Shown piece after piece: positions 18,900 to 28,484 of a DNA stretch of 64,000 nt. A program made the position numbers and the translations under genes. The stretch's first letter is position 1, and every line of letters begins with the position of its first letter. The stretch covers positions 1 through 64,000 of the forward strand of contig CADCDE010000024.1 of NCBI GenBank assembly GCA_902800065.1, in the 5' to 3' direction. Below the pieces are notes generated by a model. That model made no database searches. It was not told where the DNA came from and saw only the letters and a program-made list of their open reading frames with translations. This stretch comes from an uncultured Ruminococcus sp. GTDB lineage: Bacteria; Bacillota; Clostridia; Oscillospirales; Acutalibacteraceae.

Positions 18900-21137
18900 A
18901 TGGCAAGAAAAAAGAAAACATCAGTAAGCGGGCAAATGCCGAAAATGCAGGGATATATTGCAGGGGCAGGGGAGATTGTCGAACAAAAAATCGCCTCCAC
19001 GATTGAAGAAAATTATATGCCGTATGCAATGAGCGTAATTTTGTCGAGAGCGATACCCGAAATAGACGGATTCAAGCCGTCACACAGGAAACTGCTTTAT
19101 ACAATGTATAAAATGGGGCTTTTGGGTACAACAAGGACAAAATCAGCGAATATAGTCGGACAGACCATGAAATTAAATCCTCACGGTGACAGTGCGATAT
19201 ATGATACAATGGTAAGATTGAGTCGAGGATATGAAGCACTTCTGCATCCGTTTGTAGATTCAAAGGGCAATTTCGGAAAATTTTACAGTAGGGATATGGC
19301 ATGGGCAGCATCAAGATATACGGAAGCTAAATTGGACAGTATATGCAATGAGTTGTTCAATGACATTGACAAGGATACAGTTGATTTCGTGGATAACTAT
19401 GATAATACGCTGAAAGAGCCGACATTGTTGCCAGCGGCATTTCCGTCAGTCTTGGTGAATGCTAATACAGGTATAGCAGTTGGTATGGCAAGTTCAATAT
19501 GTTCATTCAATTTGGAGGAAGTATGCCGTACAACCATAGGACTTCTCAAAGACGAAAAATTCGATATAATGTCAACACTTCTTGCACCCGATTTCACAGG
19601 CGGAGCTCAGATAATATACGACAGGAAAGTTATTGAAAATATCTATAATACAGGTCGTGGAAGTGTGCGTTTGCGTGGCAGATACAGCTATGATAAATTT
19701 GCGAACTGCATAGATATATCGAGTATTCCGCAAACGACTACATCAGAGGCTGTTATTGAAAAGATAATTGAATTGGTGAAGCAGGGTAAAATCAAGGAAA
19801 TAGCAGATGTACGAGATGAAACGGGCATAGATGGCTTGAAGATAACTATAGATTTAAAGAGAGGAATAAATCCCGATAAATTAATGCAGAAGCTGTATAA
19901 GATGACACCATTAGAGGACAGCTTTTCGTGTAATTTCAATATACTGATAGCAGGCACACCGAAAGTAATGGGTGTAAGAGAAATATTGAATGAATGGACG
20001 GCATTCAGAATAGAGTGTGTCAAGAGAAGAACATATTTTGATTTGAATAAAAAGCGTGACAGACTGCATTTGCTGAGAGGATTGGAAAAGATTCTTCTTG
20101 ATATAGACAAGGCTGTAAATATAATCAGGAATACAGAGGAAGAAACTCAGGTCGTACCGAATTTAATGGCAGGATTTGGAATAGATGATATACAGGCGGA
20201 ATATGTAGCTGAGATAAAATTAAGGAATCTTAACAGGGAATATATATTAAAGCGAACAGAGGATATTTCACAGCTTGAAAAGGATATTTCGGAGTTGGAG
20301 GAAATAGTCGGAAGTGACTCGAAGATAAAAAAAATTATCATAAAAGAGCTTGAGAATATCATCAAAAAATACGCTCAGCCGAGAAAGAGTATGATAATAT
20401 ACGCTGATGAGATTGAGGAGGAAATTGAGGAAGAAGTGCCTGATTACGCCGTGAATCTGTTTTTCACTAAAGAGGGTTATTTCAAAAAGATAACACCGTT
20501 GTCGCTGAGAATGGGCGGAGAACAGAAGTTCAAAGAAGGCGACGAGATGTTACAGCACTTTGAAACAACGAATAATACCGATATTATATTCTTTTCGGAT
20601 AAGTGTCAGGCGTATAAAACAAAAGCACCGATTTTCAGTGATACAAAGGCAAGTGTATTGGGAGAATATATACCTTCAAAATTAGAGTTTGACAATGGAG
20701 AAAATGCAATATACATGATACCGACAAAGGATTATCATGGATATGTATTTTTCTTTTTCGAGAATGGCAAAGCTGCAAAGGTACCGTTGGAATCCTATGC
20801 GACAAAGACAAACAGGAAGAAGCTGACGGGAGCATATTCGGATAAAGATAAGCTTGCGGAAATATTGTATGTTGAGGATGATGAGAGTGAAATAATGTTA
20901 AAAGCGTCATCGGGCAGGATAATGATATTCAAGTCATCCGATTTGCTTGCGAAGACCTCAAGGAATACACAGGGAGTAGCGGTATTCAGATTGGCAAAGG
21001 GACATCGTATAATGACAGCGGAGGTATATAAAGAGGGAATGTTGAAGAATCCCGACAGATACAGGGCAAAATCAGTACCATCATCAGGACAGCTTCCGAG
21101 AGGTGACGAGGAAGGCGAACAGATGACATTCAACTGA
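18900..21137 (+). CDS. parC: Type IIA topoisomerase subunit A (topoisomerase IV ParC-like)
   Basis: DNA breakage-reunion subunit partnered with the ParE-like protein upstream. The quinolone-resistance region and helix-turn-helix show RAIPEIDGFKPSHRKLLY; the catalytic tyrosine is in ASRYTEAKLD (near residue 142). GHRIM-type beta-propeller segments form the C-terminal domain (from about 520), for example GYFKKITPLS and GKAAKVPLES. It is the last gene of the operon that starts at 11632. The acidic C-terminal tail (RGDEEGEQ) is typical of some A subunits. ParC is preferred over GyrA because the gene pair is separate from any gyrase locus context, but this is not proven. Confidence 0.9.
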   Translation: MARKKKTSVSGQMPKMQGYIAGAGEIVEQKIASTIEENYMPYAMSVILSRAIPEIDGFKPSHRKLLYTMYKMGLLGTTRTKSANIVGQTMKLNPHGDSAIYDTMVRLSRGYEALLHPFVDSKGNFGKFYSRDMAWAASRYTEAKLDSICNELFNDIDKDTVDFVDNYDNTLKEPTLLPAAFPSVLVNANTGIAVGMASSICSFNLEEVCRTTIGLLKDEKFDIMSTLLAPDFTGGAQIIYDRKVIENIYNTGRGSVRLRGRYSYDKFANCIDISSIPQTTTSEAVIEKIIELVKQGKIKEIADVRDETGIDGLKITIDLKRGINPDKLMQKLYKMTPLEDSFSCNFNILIAGTPKVMGVREILNEWTAFRIECVKRRTYFDLNKKRDRLHLLRGLEKILLDIDKAVNIIRNTEEETQVVPNLMAGFGIDDIQAEYVAEIKLRNLNREYILKRTEDISQLEKDISELEEIVGSDSKIKKIIIKELENIIKKYAQPRKSMIIYADEIEEEIEEEVPDYAVNLFFTKEGYFKKITPLSLRMGGEQKFKEGDEMLQHFETTNNTDIIFFSDKCQAYKTKAPIFSDTKASVLGEYIPSKLEFDNGENAIYMIPTKDYHGYVFFFFENGKAAKVPLESYATKTNRKKLTGAYSDKDKLAEILYVEDDESEIMLKASSGRIMIFKSSDLLAKTSRNTQGVAVFRLAKGHRIMTAEVYKEGMLKNPDRYRAKSVPSSGQLPRGDEEGEQMTFN

Positions 21138-21170
21138 ATTCAGTTTTGTTATTTCTATGAATTTAGTTTT

Positions 21171-21195
21171 GTCATTCCGAGCGAAGCGAGGAATC
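21171..21195. repeat. Partial hairpin-repeat unit
   Basis: A single half-unit GTCATTCCGAGCGAAGCGAG plus GAATC without its inverted partner, 33 bases after the parC stop. It matches the core of the hairpin family found throughout the window. Confidence 0.7.
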
Positions 21196-21307
21196 CGTTG
21201 TTCAAATTGGCATAAATATTTGTACTTGGCAATTTACTGATAAATTGTTACAAATTATCAAAAGAAAATTTTATGTATTAAAATCATTCAAAATTTCCGA
21301 TAGATAC

Positions 21308-21336
21308 TTGATTTTGAAAAGTAAATATGTTATTAT
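21308..21336 (+). promoter_or_regulatory. Promoter of secG
   Basis: TTGATT (21308-21313), 17 bases, TATTAT (21331-21336). A TTGGAGGATTTT ribosome binding site precedes the ATG at 21375. Confidence 0.6.
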
Positions 21337-21374
21337 AGTTAGGCATTGTTAAAGTAATTGGAGGATTTTTAAAT

Positions 21375-22004
21375 ATGGGAATTTGGGAAATATTGGTCGG
21401 AGCATTAGTACTTATCTTTTCAATAATAATGATAATCGTTATCATACTTCAGGAGGGACATGATTCTGGACTCGGTACAATAACAGGCGGTGCAGATTCA
21501 TTTCTTCAGAGGGGCAAGGCAAAGACAGCAGATGCACTGTTTGCAAAGATAACGAAATATTGTGCAATAGCATTTTTTCTGTTGGTCGTACTTTTGAATG
21601 CACTTTCATATTTCGGACTTACAGGCAAACAGAAGGAAGATACCAAAACTCCCGAAACATCAGTTGTTTCTGAGGTGTCAGTGGTTGAAGAAAGCTCAAC
21701 AGAGGCTTCAACAACCGAAAGTTCAACAGAGGTTTCAACAACTGAGAGTTCAACAGAGGTTTCAACAACTGAGAGTTCAACAGAGGCTTCAACAACCGAA
21801 AGTTCAACAGAGGCTTCAGCAACTGAAAGTTCAGAAGAGGCTTCAGCAACTGAAAGTTCAGAAGAGGCTTCAGCAACTGAGAGTTCAGAAGAGGCTTCAG
21901 CAACTGAGAGTTCAGAAGAGGCTTCAGCAACTGAAAGTTCAGAAGAGGCTTCAGCAACTGAGAGTTCAGAAGAGACTTCAGCAACTGAAAGTTCAGAAGA
22001 GTAA
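21375..22004 (+). CDS. secG: SecG preprotein translocase subunit with Ser/Thr/Glu repeat tail
   Basis: Residues 1-80 are a standard SecG: a first membrane helix (about 4-25), the conserved loop with GLGTITGGADSF, and a second helix (about 56-75). SecG assists SecYEG protein export. Bacterial SecG in Firmicutes is usually about 75-85 residues, yet this protein has 209. The additional 125 residues are about eleven repeats of a nine-residue unit, ASTTESSTE changing to ASATESSEE. The tail follows the second membrane helix, and in the usual N-out/C-out topology would lie outside the cell. It is acidic and likely disordered. The tail's role is unknown. A terminator follows. Confidence 0.88.
   Translation: MGIWEILVGALVLIFSIIMIIVIILQEGHDSGLGTITGGADSFLQRGKAKTADALFAKITKYCAIAFFLLVVLLNALSYFGLTGKQKEDTKTPETSVVSEVSVVEESSTEASTTESSTEVSTTESSTEVSTTESSTEASTTESSTEASATESSEEASATESSEEASATESSEEASATESSEEASATESSEEASATESSEETSATESSEE
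21690..22000 (+). repeat. 27-bp tandem repeat encoding the SecG tail
   Basis: About eleven units of the form TTCAACAACTGAGAGTTC plus AACAGAGGC, drifting to TTCAGCAACTGAGAGTTC plus AGAAGAGGC. Units are very similar, which suggests length variation between strains. Confidence 0.85.
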
Positions 22005-22030
22005 TATATTTGCAGAAAATTGATTCGGAC

Positions 22031-22074
22031 AGCATCTTCAATGTTATAACATGCATTGAAGATGCTTTATTTTT
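22031..22074 (+). terminator. Terminator of secG
   Basis: Perfect 13-bp stem AGCATCTTCAATG (22031-22043) with CATTGAAGATGCT (22054-22066), followed by TTATTTTT. Confidence 0.85.
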
Positions 22075-22091
22075 AAGGAAGGTAAAGTAAA

Positions 22092-23438
22092 ATGAAGATA
22101 AATGTTCCGAAATCTGTGGATTGGATAATAAACAGATTGGAAGAAAAAGGATATGAAGCATATGCAGTAGGAGGATGTGTAAGGGACAGTGTTATGGGAA
22201 AGGAGCCTCATGACTGGGATATATGTACATCTGCACTGCCTGATGAAACGCTTTCGGTTCTTGGCATGGAGAATATCATAGAGAACGGTATCAAGCACGG
22301 TACAGTGACTATCAGGGTAGACGGGGAGAATTATGAGATAACGACATTCCGTACTGACGGTGAATATACTGATAACCGTCATCCCGAAAGTGTGACATTT
22401 GTAAGGGACTTGAGAGAAGACTTGTCAAGAAGGGATTTTACCGTTAACGCACTTGCGTACAATAAACAAAGAGGATTGCAGGATTATTTTCAGGGTGTCG
22501 GGGATATAGAAAATAAAGTAATAAGATGTGTGGGAAGTCCGGACAGGAGATTCGGTGAGGACGCTTTGAGGATACTCAGGGCATTGCGTTTTTCAAGCGT
22601 ACTCGGATTTGATATCGAAAAAAGGACTGCCAAAAGTATACATAAAAATGCGTATCTTTTGAAAAATATCTCGAAGGAAAGGATAATGTCCGAGCTGATA
22701 AAGATACTTCAGGGTGAAAATGTTGAGGCTGTACTTCTCGGATATCCCGATGTTATAGCTGAGATAGTGCCTGAGATAAAGCCAATGATAGGTTTTGAAC
22801 AGCATAATCCGCATCATGTATATGATGTCTGGACACATACGGTCAAGGTAGTATCGGGTATAAGAGCTGAAAAGAAGCTGAGACTTGCAGCACTTTTCCA
22901 TGATATAGGAAAGCCTGCAAAATTCACGGTGGATGAAAATGGAACGGGACATTTTCACGGACATCCCGAATTAAGTGCAGATATCGCTGAAGTGGTATTG
23001 AGACGGTTAAAGAGTGACAATAAGACGATATCGGATGTCTGTAAGCTGATAAGACTGCATGATATAAGACCGTTTGTAAGGAAAAGTATAAGACGGCTTA
23101 TGGCAAAATCAGGAATGGAGCTTTTTCCCGAGCTTCTTGAGTTGAAAAGAGCCGATGCAAAGGCTCAGAATGAGAGTTATATAAAAGAGACACTGGAATA
23201 TATAGATTTTCTTGAAACAATGTATTACAAAGAGCGTGAGGAAAATAACGATTTCACACTGAAGATGCTGAAGATAAACGGACAGGATCTGAAGGATATA
23301 GGAATAAAAAATGGCAGGGAGATAGGCTATTGTCTGAATCAGCTTCTTATGAAAGTCATTGATGAGGAAATAGAGAATAAAAAGGAAAATCTTCTGGAAT
23401 ATGCAGAAAAAATGGATAAAAATATTTGTAAAAGTTGA
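22092..23438 (+). CDS. cca: CCA tRNA nucleotidyltransferase with HD domain
   Basis: Adds or repairs the 3' CCA of tRNAs. The N-terminal nucleotidyltransferase shows AVGGCVRDSVMGKEPHDWDI with the catalytic DWD pair, then RRDFTVNALAY and the head/neck region RRFGEDALRILRALRFSS. A C-terminal HD phosphohydrolase domain has HDIGKP and HFHGHPELSADIA. Length of 448 residues is normal for the HD-containing form. It follows the secG terminator closely; with only 17 bases between, its promoter may lie within or before secG. Confidence 0.95.
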   Translation: MKINVPKSVDWIINRLEEKGYEAYAVGGCVRDSVMGKEPHDWDICTSALPDETLSVLGMENIIENGIKHGTVTIRVDGENYEITTFRTDGEYTDNRHPESVTFVRDLREDLSRRDFTVNALAYNKQRGLQDYFQGVGDIENKVIRCVGSPDRRFGEDALRILRALRFSSVLGFDIEKRTAKSIHKNAYLLKNISKERIMSELIKILQGENVEAVLLGYPDVIAEIVPEIKPMIGFEQHNPHHVYDVWTHTVKVVSGIRAEKKLRLAALFHDIGKPAKFTVDENGTGHFHGHPELSADIAEVVLRRLKSDNKTISDVCKLIRLHDIRPFVRKSIRRLMAKSGMELFPELLELKRADAKAQNESYIKETLEYIDFLETMYYKEREENNDFTLKMLKINGQDLKDIGIKNGREIGYCLNQLLMKVIDEEIENKKENLLEYAEKMDKNICKS

Positions 23439-23463
23439 TTGTATGAATAAAAAGTGATATAAT
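23435..23463 (+). promoter_or_regulatory. Promoter of the dnaD-dnaI-like gene pair
   Basis: TTGATT (23435-23440), 17 bases, TATAAT (23458-23463), overlapping the end of cca. The ribosome binding site TTGGAGGAG lies 7 bases before the ATG at 23482. Confidence 0.7.
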
Positions 23464-23481
23464 GATATTGGAGGAGTCATT

Positions 23482-24474
23482 ATGGAGTACAGTGTGAATT
23501 TTGGGATATGGAACGGTGTTTTTGCGGTGCCGAATGTTATAGTTGATGAGCATATAAAGCTGGCAGGTGCTACTCAGCTTAAAGTAATACTTTGGATGCT
23601 CAGGCACAGCGGAGAAAAATTTGATATAGATGAAATATCAAAAGCGTTGAATATGCAGACGGCAGATGTTAAGGATTGTATGCAGTACTGGGTGCAGGTC
23701 GGGGTTATCTCACCGAGTGGAAATGAGGTAAAAACTGCTGAAACTCAGAGTGATGATAAAAATATCAATGCTCCTGTTCATGAACGAAAAGATGAGGAAC
23801 AAAAAGAAGAAAAGAAAACTCCGAAGGTCAGAATGTATCAAATTGACTTGGAATATACATCAAAAAGAATGTCAGAGGATAAAAATATTGCTTATTTGAT
23901 GGAAATGGCTGATAATATGTACGAAAGAATGACAAGTACAAATGATAAGTCCGTGTTGCTTTTTATACATGAGTATTATGGAATGCCGATAGAAGTTATA
24001 ATAATGATGATGCAGTATCTGAAAAGCGTAAACAGGTGCTATACCGGCTCGATAAAGCAAATGGCAGATAAATGGTGGAAGAAGGAAATATTCGATCTTA
24101 ACAGTGCAGACAAGGAAATAAAACGTTTGGAAGCAGGAAAAGCTTCTGCAGTAAAAATACAAAAAATAATAGGAGACTGTCATTCGCCGACAGAACAGGA
24201 GATAGATACAGCAGAGCTGTGGATTGATCAGTGGAAGCTGAGTGAAGAACTTATAAGATTTGCTTATGAGACCTGTGTCAACAGCATAGGAAAATATAAT
24301 CCTGGATATATGAAAAAAATCGTTGAGGGCTGGCACAACAGGGGAATAACTACCGTTGAAAAGGCTAAAAATGAAATAGAAAGCAAACGAAATTCCTCGA
24401 AAGCATCAAATAACAGTGGTTTAAACGAAGATTTGGAAAAATTAAAGGAATTGAGCTTGAAGAAAAGAGTGTGA
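23482..24474 (+). CDS. DnaD-domain primosome protein
   Basis: A replication-initiation or restart protein. The N-terminal winged-helix region contains GATQLKVILWMLRHSGEKFD and the SKALNMQ recognition helix. A Lys/Glu-rich linker (about 92-115) precedes the C-terminal DnaD/DnaB2 domain, with the conserved IEVIIMMMQYLKS, KQMADKWWKKEIFDL and a second copy of the same fold ending YMKKIVEGWHNRGITT. YxxxIxxxW is the classic DnaD motif. The stop overlaps the start of the dnaI-like ATPase gene, its expected partner in helicase loading. Confidence 0.88.
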   Translation: MEYSVNFGIWNGVFAVPNVIVDEHIKLAGATQLKVILWMLRHSGEKFDIDEISKALNMQTADVKDCMQYWVQVGVISPSGNEVKTAETQSDDKNINAPVHERKDEEQKEEKKTPKVRMYQIDLEYTSKRMSEDKNIAYLMEMADNMYERMTSTNDKSVLLFIHEYYGMPIEVIIMMMQYLKSVNRCYTGSIKQMADKWWKKEIFDLNSADKEIKRLEAGKASAVKIQKIIGDCHSPTEQEIDTAELWIDQWKLSEELIRFAYETCVNSIGKYNPGYMKKIVEGWHNRGITTVEKAKNEIESKRNSSKASNNSGLNEDLEKLKELSLKKRV

Positions 24475-25454
24475 ATGATGTGGGATATTCTAAAGAATCG
24501 TATTTAAAAGCCAAAACAATTTTGGACAGGAGAAGAATCGAAAGTGAGAATGCTCTTGAAGAAAGGCGAAACATACTTTTTAATCGTTCACCTGAAGCAA
24601 GAGAGCTTGAGAGAAGAATCGCAAGAACATCACTTGATGCAGCCAGAGCGGTATACAGCGGTAAGGATGTCAAAAGTGAGCTTGAAAATCTTAAAATTAA
24701 GAATCAGACAAGTCAGAAAAGAATTGATGATATAATAGCAAAACTCGGTTTTCCGCCAAATTATCTTGAAAAATGGTATAAGTGCGATAAATGCCAAGAT
24801 ACAGGATATGTAAATGATAAAATGTGTACTTGTATGAAGAATATAATAAGAGATTTTGAATATGAGAGAATAAATAATTCTTCGAGCTTGAAGCTTTGCG
24901 GTTTTGATACGCTTTCGGTCGATTACTATGATGAAAGTGAACGAGATGACATGAAGAAAATATTGGATTACTGCAAGGACTATGCGAATGGCTTTTCGCA
25001 AAATTCCCGAAGTATTCTGATGATGGGAAAGTCGGGACTCGGCAAGACACACATTTCACTTGCAATAGCAAAAGCTGCTGTTGACAGGGGATACGGTGTT
25101 ATATACGTTTCAGCTTCGACAGTGTGCAAAAAAATGGAGTATGAGCGTTTTAATGAAAAAATAGATGATACAGAAAGAGCATTGATGGAATGTGACCTTC
25201 TTATCTTTGACGATCTCGGAACGGAATTTATGACAGCTTTTCTTATGTCAACGCTGTATACTATAATCAATAAAAGACTTGCAGAATCAAAACCAACGAT
25301 AATGAGTACTAATTTTGATTTTAATGAAATACCGAAAATTTATGATCAGCGAATTTCATCAAGAATTTTAGGTGCATATAAAGTGCTTACATTTACGGGA
25401 AAGGATATAAGAGTCAAGCAGGCAATAGAAGGACTTTCAGATGATGAGGAGTGA
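24471..25454 (+). CDS. DnaC/DnaI-like helicase loader ATPase
   Basis: AAA+ ATPase that loads the replicative helicase. The N-terminal region has a zinc-binding CDKCQDTGYVNDKMCTC (about 103-119). The ATPase has Walker A GKSGLGKTH, Walker B LLIFDDLGTE and sensor STNFDFNEI. The arginine-finger region ISSRILGAYKVLTFTGKDIR is present. A GTG at 24471 overlaps the preceding stop, which suggests translational coupling with the DnaD-like protein; GTG at 24480 is also possible. Length of 327 residues matches DnaI. Confidence 0.9.
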   Translation: MNDVGYSKESYLKAKTILDRRRIESENALEERRNILFNRSPEARELERRIARTSLDAARAVYSGKDVKSELENLKIKNQTSQKRIDDIIAKLGFPPNYLEKWYKCDKCQDTGYVNDKMCTCMKNIIRDFEYERINNSSSLKLCGFDTLSVDYYDESERDDMKKILDYCKDYANGFSQNSRSILMMGKSGLGKTHISLAIAKAAVDRGYGVIYVSASTVCKKMEYERFNEKIDDTERALMECDLLIFDDLGTEFMTAFLMSTLYTIINKRLAESKPTIMSTNFDFNEIPKIYDQRISSRILGAYKVLTFTGKDIRVKQAIEGLSDDEE

Positions 25455-25458
25455 TGAC

Positions 25459-26313
25459 ATGGCAAAGATATTTTTAAGTGCGGACAGTACCTGTGATGTA
25501 TCAGGTGAACTGCTTGAAAGATGTAAGGCGGAGCTTATGCCCTTGCATATAGTCCTTGAGGATAAAAGCTATGATGACGGAGTGAATATAAAGCCGGATG
25601 ATATCTATGAAAATTTCGCCAGAACAGGCAAGCTCCCGAAAACGTCTGCCATAAATACTCAGGAATATATAGATAAATTCAGACCGCTTGTCGAAGAAGG
25701 CTATGATATAATACATATAAACTTAGGTTCGGCAATATCGTCATCATATCAGAATTGTGTGACGGCGGCAAGAGAATTTGAAGGACACGTCTATCCGATA
25801 GATTCGTGCAATCTGTCATCAGGCAGCGGACATCTTGTAATCGAAGCTGCCAAAAGAATAGCTGACGGTATGCCGGCAAATGAAATAGTGGAGGAAATAA
25901 AGGGACTTGTCCCGAAATGTCATTCGAGTTTTATAATAGATAAGCTCGATTATCTCAGAGCAGGAGGAAGATGTTCAACTCTTGCAATGCTCGGAGCAAA
26001 TCTGCTGAAGCTGAAGCCCTGCATTGAGGTGTCGAATAAGGACGGTTCAATGACTGTCGGCAAGAAATACAGAGGTAAACTTGAAAACGTTCTTGTGCAG
26101 TATGTGCATGAGCAGCTTGAAAAATATGAGAATATACGAAATGACAAGATATTTATAACTCATGCCGGCATAGGTGATGAATATGTGGAGATAGTGAAGG
26201 CAGAGCTTGAAAAGCTGCACTATTTTACGGAAATATTTATCGAGAGGGCAAGCTGCACTATCTCGTCACATTGCGGTCCGGGTACACTGGGTATACTTTT
26301 CATGACTGAGTGA
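25459..26313 (+). CDS. DegV family fatty-acid-binding protein
   Basis: DegV proteins bind fatty acids and can serve as FakB in the fatty acid kinase system. The sequence starts MAKIFLSADSTCD, with the family DST/SxD start, then SxISTEY-like SAINTQEYIDKF, NLGSAISSSYQN and the late GGRCS motif (DYLRAGGRCS). The ATG at 25459 has GAGGAG upstream and gives the typical N-terminus; the ORF extension to 25441 lies inside the previous gene. It ends 20 bases before rnr and is probably co-transcribed. Confidence 0.88.
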   Translation: MAKIFLSADSTCDVSGELLERCKAELMPLHIVLEDKSYDDGVNIKPDDIYENFARTGKLPKTSAINTQEYIDKFRPLVEEGYDIIHINLGSAISSSYQNCVTAAREFEGHVYPIDSCNLSSGSGHLVIEAAKRIADGMPANEIVEEIKGLVPKCHSSFIIDKLDYLRAGGRCSTLAMLGANLLKLKPCIEVSNKDGSMTVGKKYRGKLENVLVQYVHEQLEKYENIRNDKIFITHAGIGDEYVEIVKAELEKLHYFTEIFIERASCTISSHCGPGTLGILFMTE

Positions 26314-26333
26314 AATTTTAAAAGGAGATATAA

Positions 26334-28466
26334 ATGAATACAGATGATAATAAGATAATATTGGATATTCTTAATGAACAGAATGAGCCTGTCGAGAGAA
26401 AGGAATTATGGCTTATGTCCGGTATGGATACGGAGGATTTCAATAATGCCGTTTCATATCTTGAGGGCAAGGGAGAAGTTATTTTACTTAATCAGAGCAG
26501 GACAAAAAAGATATCGCTTCCGAAGAATGCGGGATATCTGAAAGCAACTATCGTGAGACATTCGGGAAGTTTTTGTTTTGCTCATCCCGAAGATGAAAAC
26601 ATGGCTGATGTTTTTATTCCTGGGGCAAGTGATAAGGGAGCAATGCCGGGCGATACTGTAATGCTCAGAAATATCGTGATGGAAGCCAAAGGACCTGCCG
26701 GAGAAGTTTATAAGATACTTGAAAAGGGTACCCGTGTTATAACGGGAATTTATCTGAAAGATGTATTATACGGACACAGCAGAGACGGATATATACAGCC
26801 TGATACGGGATTTGCCCATGCACTGCCGATAGTGAAAGGCGGTTCGCTCAAAGCCAAAAACGGCGATAAAGTCAAGGCGGCAGTTGCGTTTGACCAGAAG
26901 ACCAAGAGGATAAATGCAAGAGTCATAAAGATATACGGTGCTGCTGACAGTGCCAGGATATGTGCAGATGCAATAATAGATGCCAACGGAATACCCACAA
27001 AATTCACTGTTGCAGTCAAGCATGAGGCGGCAATGGCAGCAGCTATGCCTATTACAGATGAGGAAATTGCAAAGAGACTTGATTTGAGAAACGAGCCGAT
27101 ATTTACAATAGACGGTGAAGATGCCAAAGACCTTGACGATGCCATATCTGTTAAGAAACTTGACAAGGGTTGGGAATTAGGCGTACATATAGCTGATGTA
27201 TCGCATTATGTCAGAGAGGGTACACTTCTTGATGAAAATGCGATGGACAGGGGAACTTCAGTTTATTTTGCCGACAGGGTGATACCGATGCTTCCTGTTG
27301 AGATATCAAATGGCTGCTGTTCGCTCAATGCAGGAACTAAAAAACTGACATTTTCAGCGATAATGATACTTGATGAAAAGGCTGAAATAGTTGATTACAG
27401 GTTTGAGAAAAGTGTTATAATATCAAAAGTCAGGGGAGTGTATTCCGAGGTAAATAAGATAATAGATAATACGGCTGATGAAAGTCTTAAAGAGAAATAT
27501 GCAGAGGTGTATGACGAGATATTTGCCGCACAAGAATTGGCAGAGCTTCTCAAGGCTAAGGCAAAACAGCGTGGTGAACTGGAGATAGAAACTACAGAAT
27601 TAAGATTTGTGCTTGACGAAAACGGAGTATGTATAGACGTATCTGAAAGAGACAGGGGCAATGCCGAGGAGCTTATCGAACAATTTATGATAATGGCGAA
27701 CAGGGCAGCAGCATTGTATGCAAAAAGTGCAGGTATACCGTTTGTATACCGTGTACATGAGGCACCCGATCCCGATAAGCTGGAAGCATTGGCTCAGTTA
27801 GCAGCAATATGCGGCTTCAACGGGAGAAGATTGAAAGAGGGAGTACATCAGACAGACCTTGCTGCACTTATAAACAAAGCCAAGGAAACACCCTATGCAA
27901 GACTTATCTCTACACAGGTTTTGCGTTCAATGGCAAAGGCAAGGTATGATGAGAGACCTTTGGGACATTTCGGTCTTTCACTGGAGGATTACTGTCATTT
28001 CACATCTCCGATAAGACGTTATCCTGATACATCTATACACAGAATATTAACAGACCTTGTAAGTGGAGTGCCTGTTGATGTGATAAGTGCAAAATATGAT
28101 GAGTTTGCCAAGAAGTCATCAAAGATGTCCTCGGAAAGAGAACTTAGAGCTATGAGGGCAGAACGTGAGAGTGAGAAATTCTATGCAGCGGAGTATATGA
28201 CCAAGCATATCGGCGAGATACATCAGGGAGTTGTTTCGGGTATCACGAATAAGGGCTTGTTTGTAGCGATAGAGAACGGTATCGAGGGATTTGTAAGTCT
28301 TATAGATGATGAAAGAGCGTATTTTGAATACAACGGTACCACTACCACAAGGGATGCAAGAAGCGGAATCAGCTATTCAATAGGTGATATCGTAAGTATA
28401 CAGGTAAAATCGGCTGAGATAGCACTCGGTACGGTGGACTTTGTACTTATCGACAATAAAAAATAA
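26334..28466 (+). CDS. rnr: Ribonuclease R
   Basis: 3'-5' exoribonuclease of the RNB family, which digests structured RNA and works with tmRNA in quality control. An N-terminal winged-helix region (1-60), cold-shock domains (about 65-225), the RNB catalytic domain with DGEDAKDLDDAISV (the Asp cluster that binds magnesium) and HFTSPIRRYPD, and a C-terminal S1 domain (HQGVVSGITNKGLFVAIENG) are all visible. 710 residues is the normal length. In many Firmicutes rnr sits next to smpB; here smpB is 33 kb away, next to ssrA. Confidence 0.95.
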   Translation: MNTDDNKIILDILNEQNEPVERKELWLMSGMDTEDFNNAVSYLEGKGEVILLNQSRTKKISLPKNAGYLKATIVRHSGSFCFAHPEDENMADVFIPGASDKGAMPGDTVMLRNIVMEAKGPAGEVYKILEKGTRVITGIYLKDVLYGHSRDGYIQPDTGFAHALPIVKGGSLKAKNGDKVKAAVAFDQKTKRINARVIKIYGAADSARICADAIIDANGIPTKFTVAVKHEAAMAAAMPITDEEIAKRLDLRNEPIFTIDGEDAKDLDDAISVKKLDKGWELGVHIADVSHYVREGTLLDENAMDRGTSVYFADRVIPMLPVEISNGCCSLNAGTKKLTFSAIMILDEKAEIVDYRFEKSVIISKVRGVYSEVNKIIDNTADESLKEKYAEVYDEIFAAQELAELLKAKAKQRGELEIETTELRFVLDENGVCIDVSERDRGNAEELIEQFMIMANRAAALYAKSAGIPFVYRVHEAPDPDKLEALAQLAAICGFNGRRLKEGVHQTDLAALINKAKETPYARLISTQVLRSMAKARYDERPLGHFGLSLEDYCHFTSPIRRYPDTSIHRILTDLVSGVPVDVISAKYDEFAKKSSKMSSERELRAMRAERESEKFYAAEYMTKHIGEIHQGVVSGITNKGLFVAIENGIEGFVSLIDDERAYFEYNGTTTTRDARSGISYSIGDIVSIQVKSAEIALGTVDFVLIDNKK

Positions 28467-28484
28467 TATGAAAGGGTGTTTGTT

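Noticed and set aside
21690-22000. Tandem repeat that could be mistaken for a CRISPR or satellite
   Set aside because: It is in frame with secG and encodes a regular nine-residue unit.
21598-22161. Overlapping repeat ORFs of the LLNSQLLKP and VQQRFQQL types around secG
   Set aside because: They are other-frame translations of the 27-bp repeat of the secG tail.
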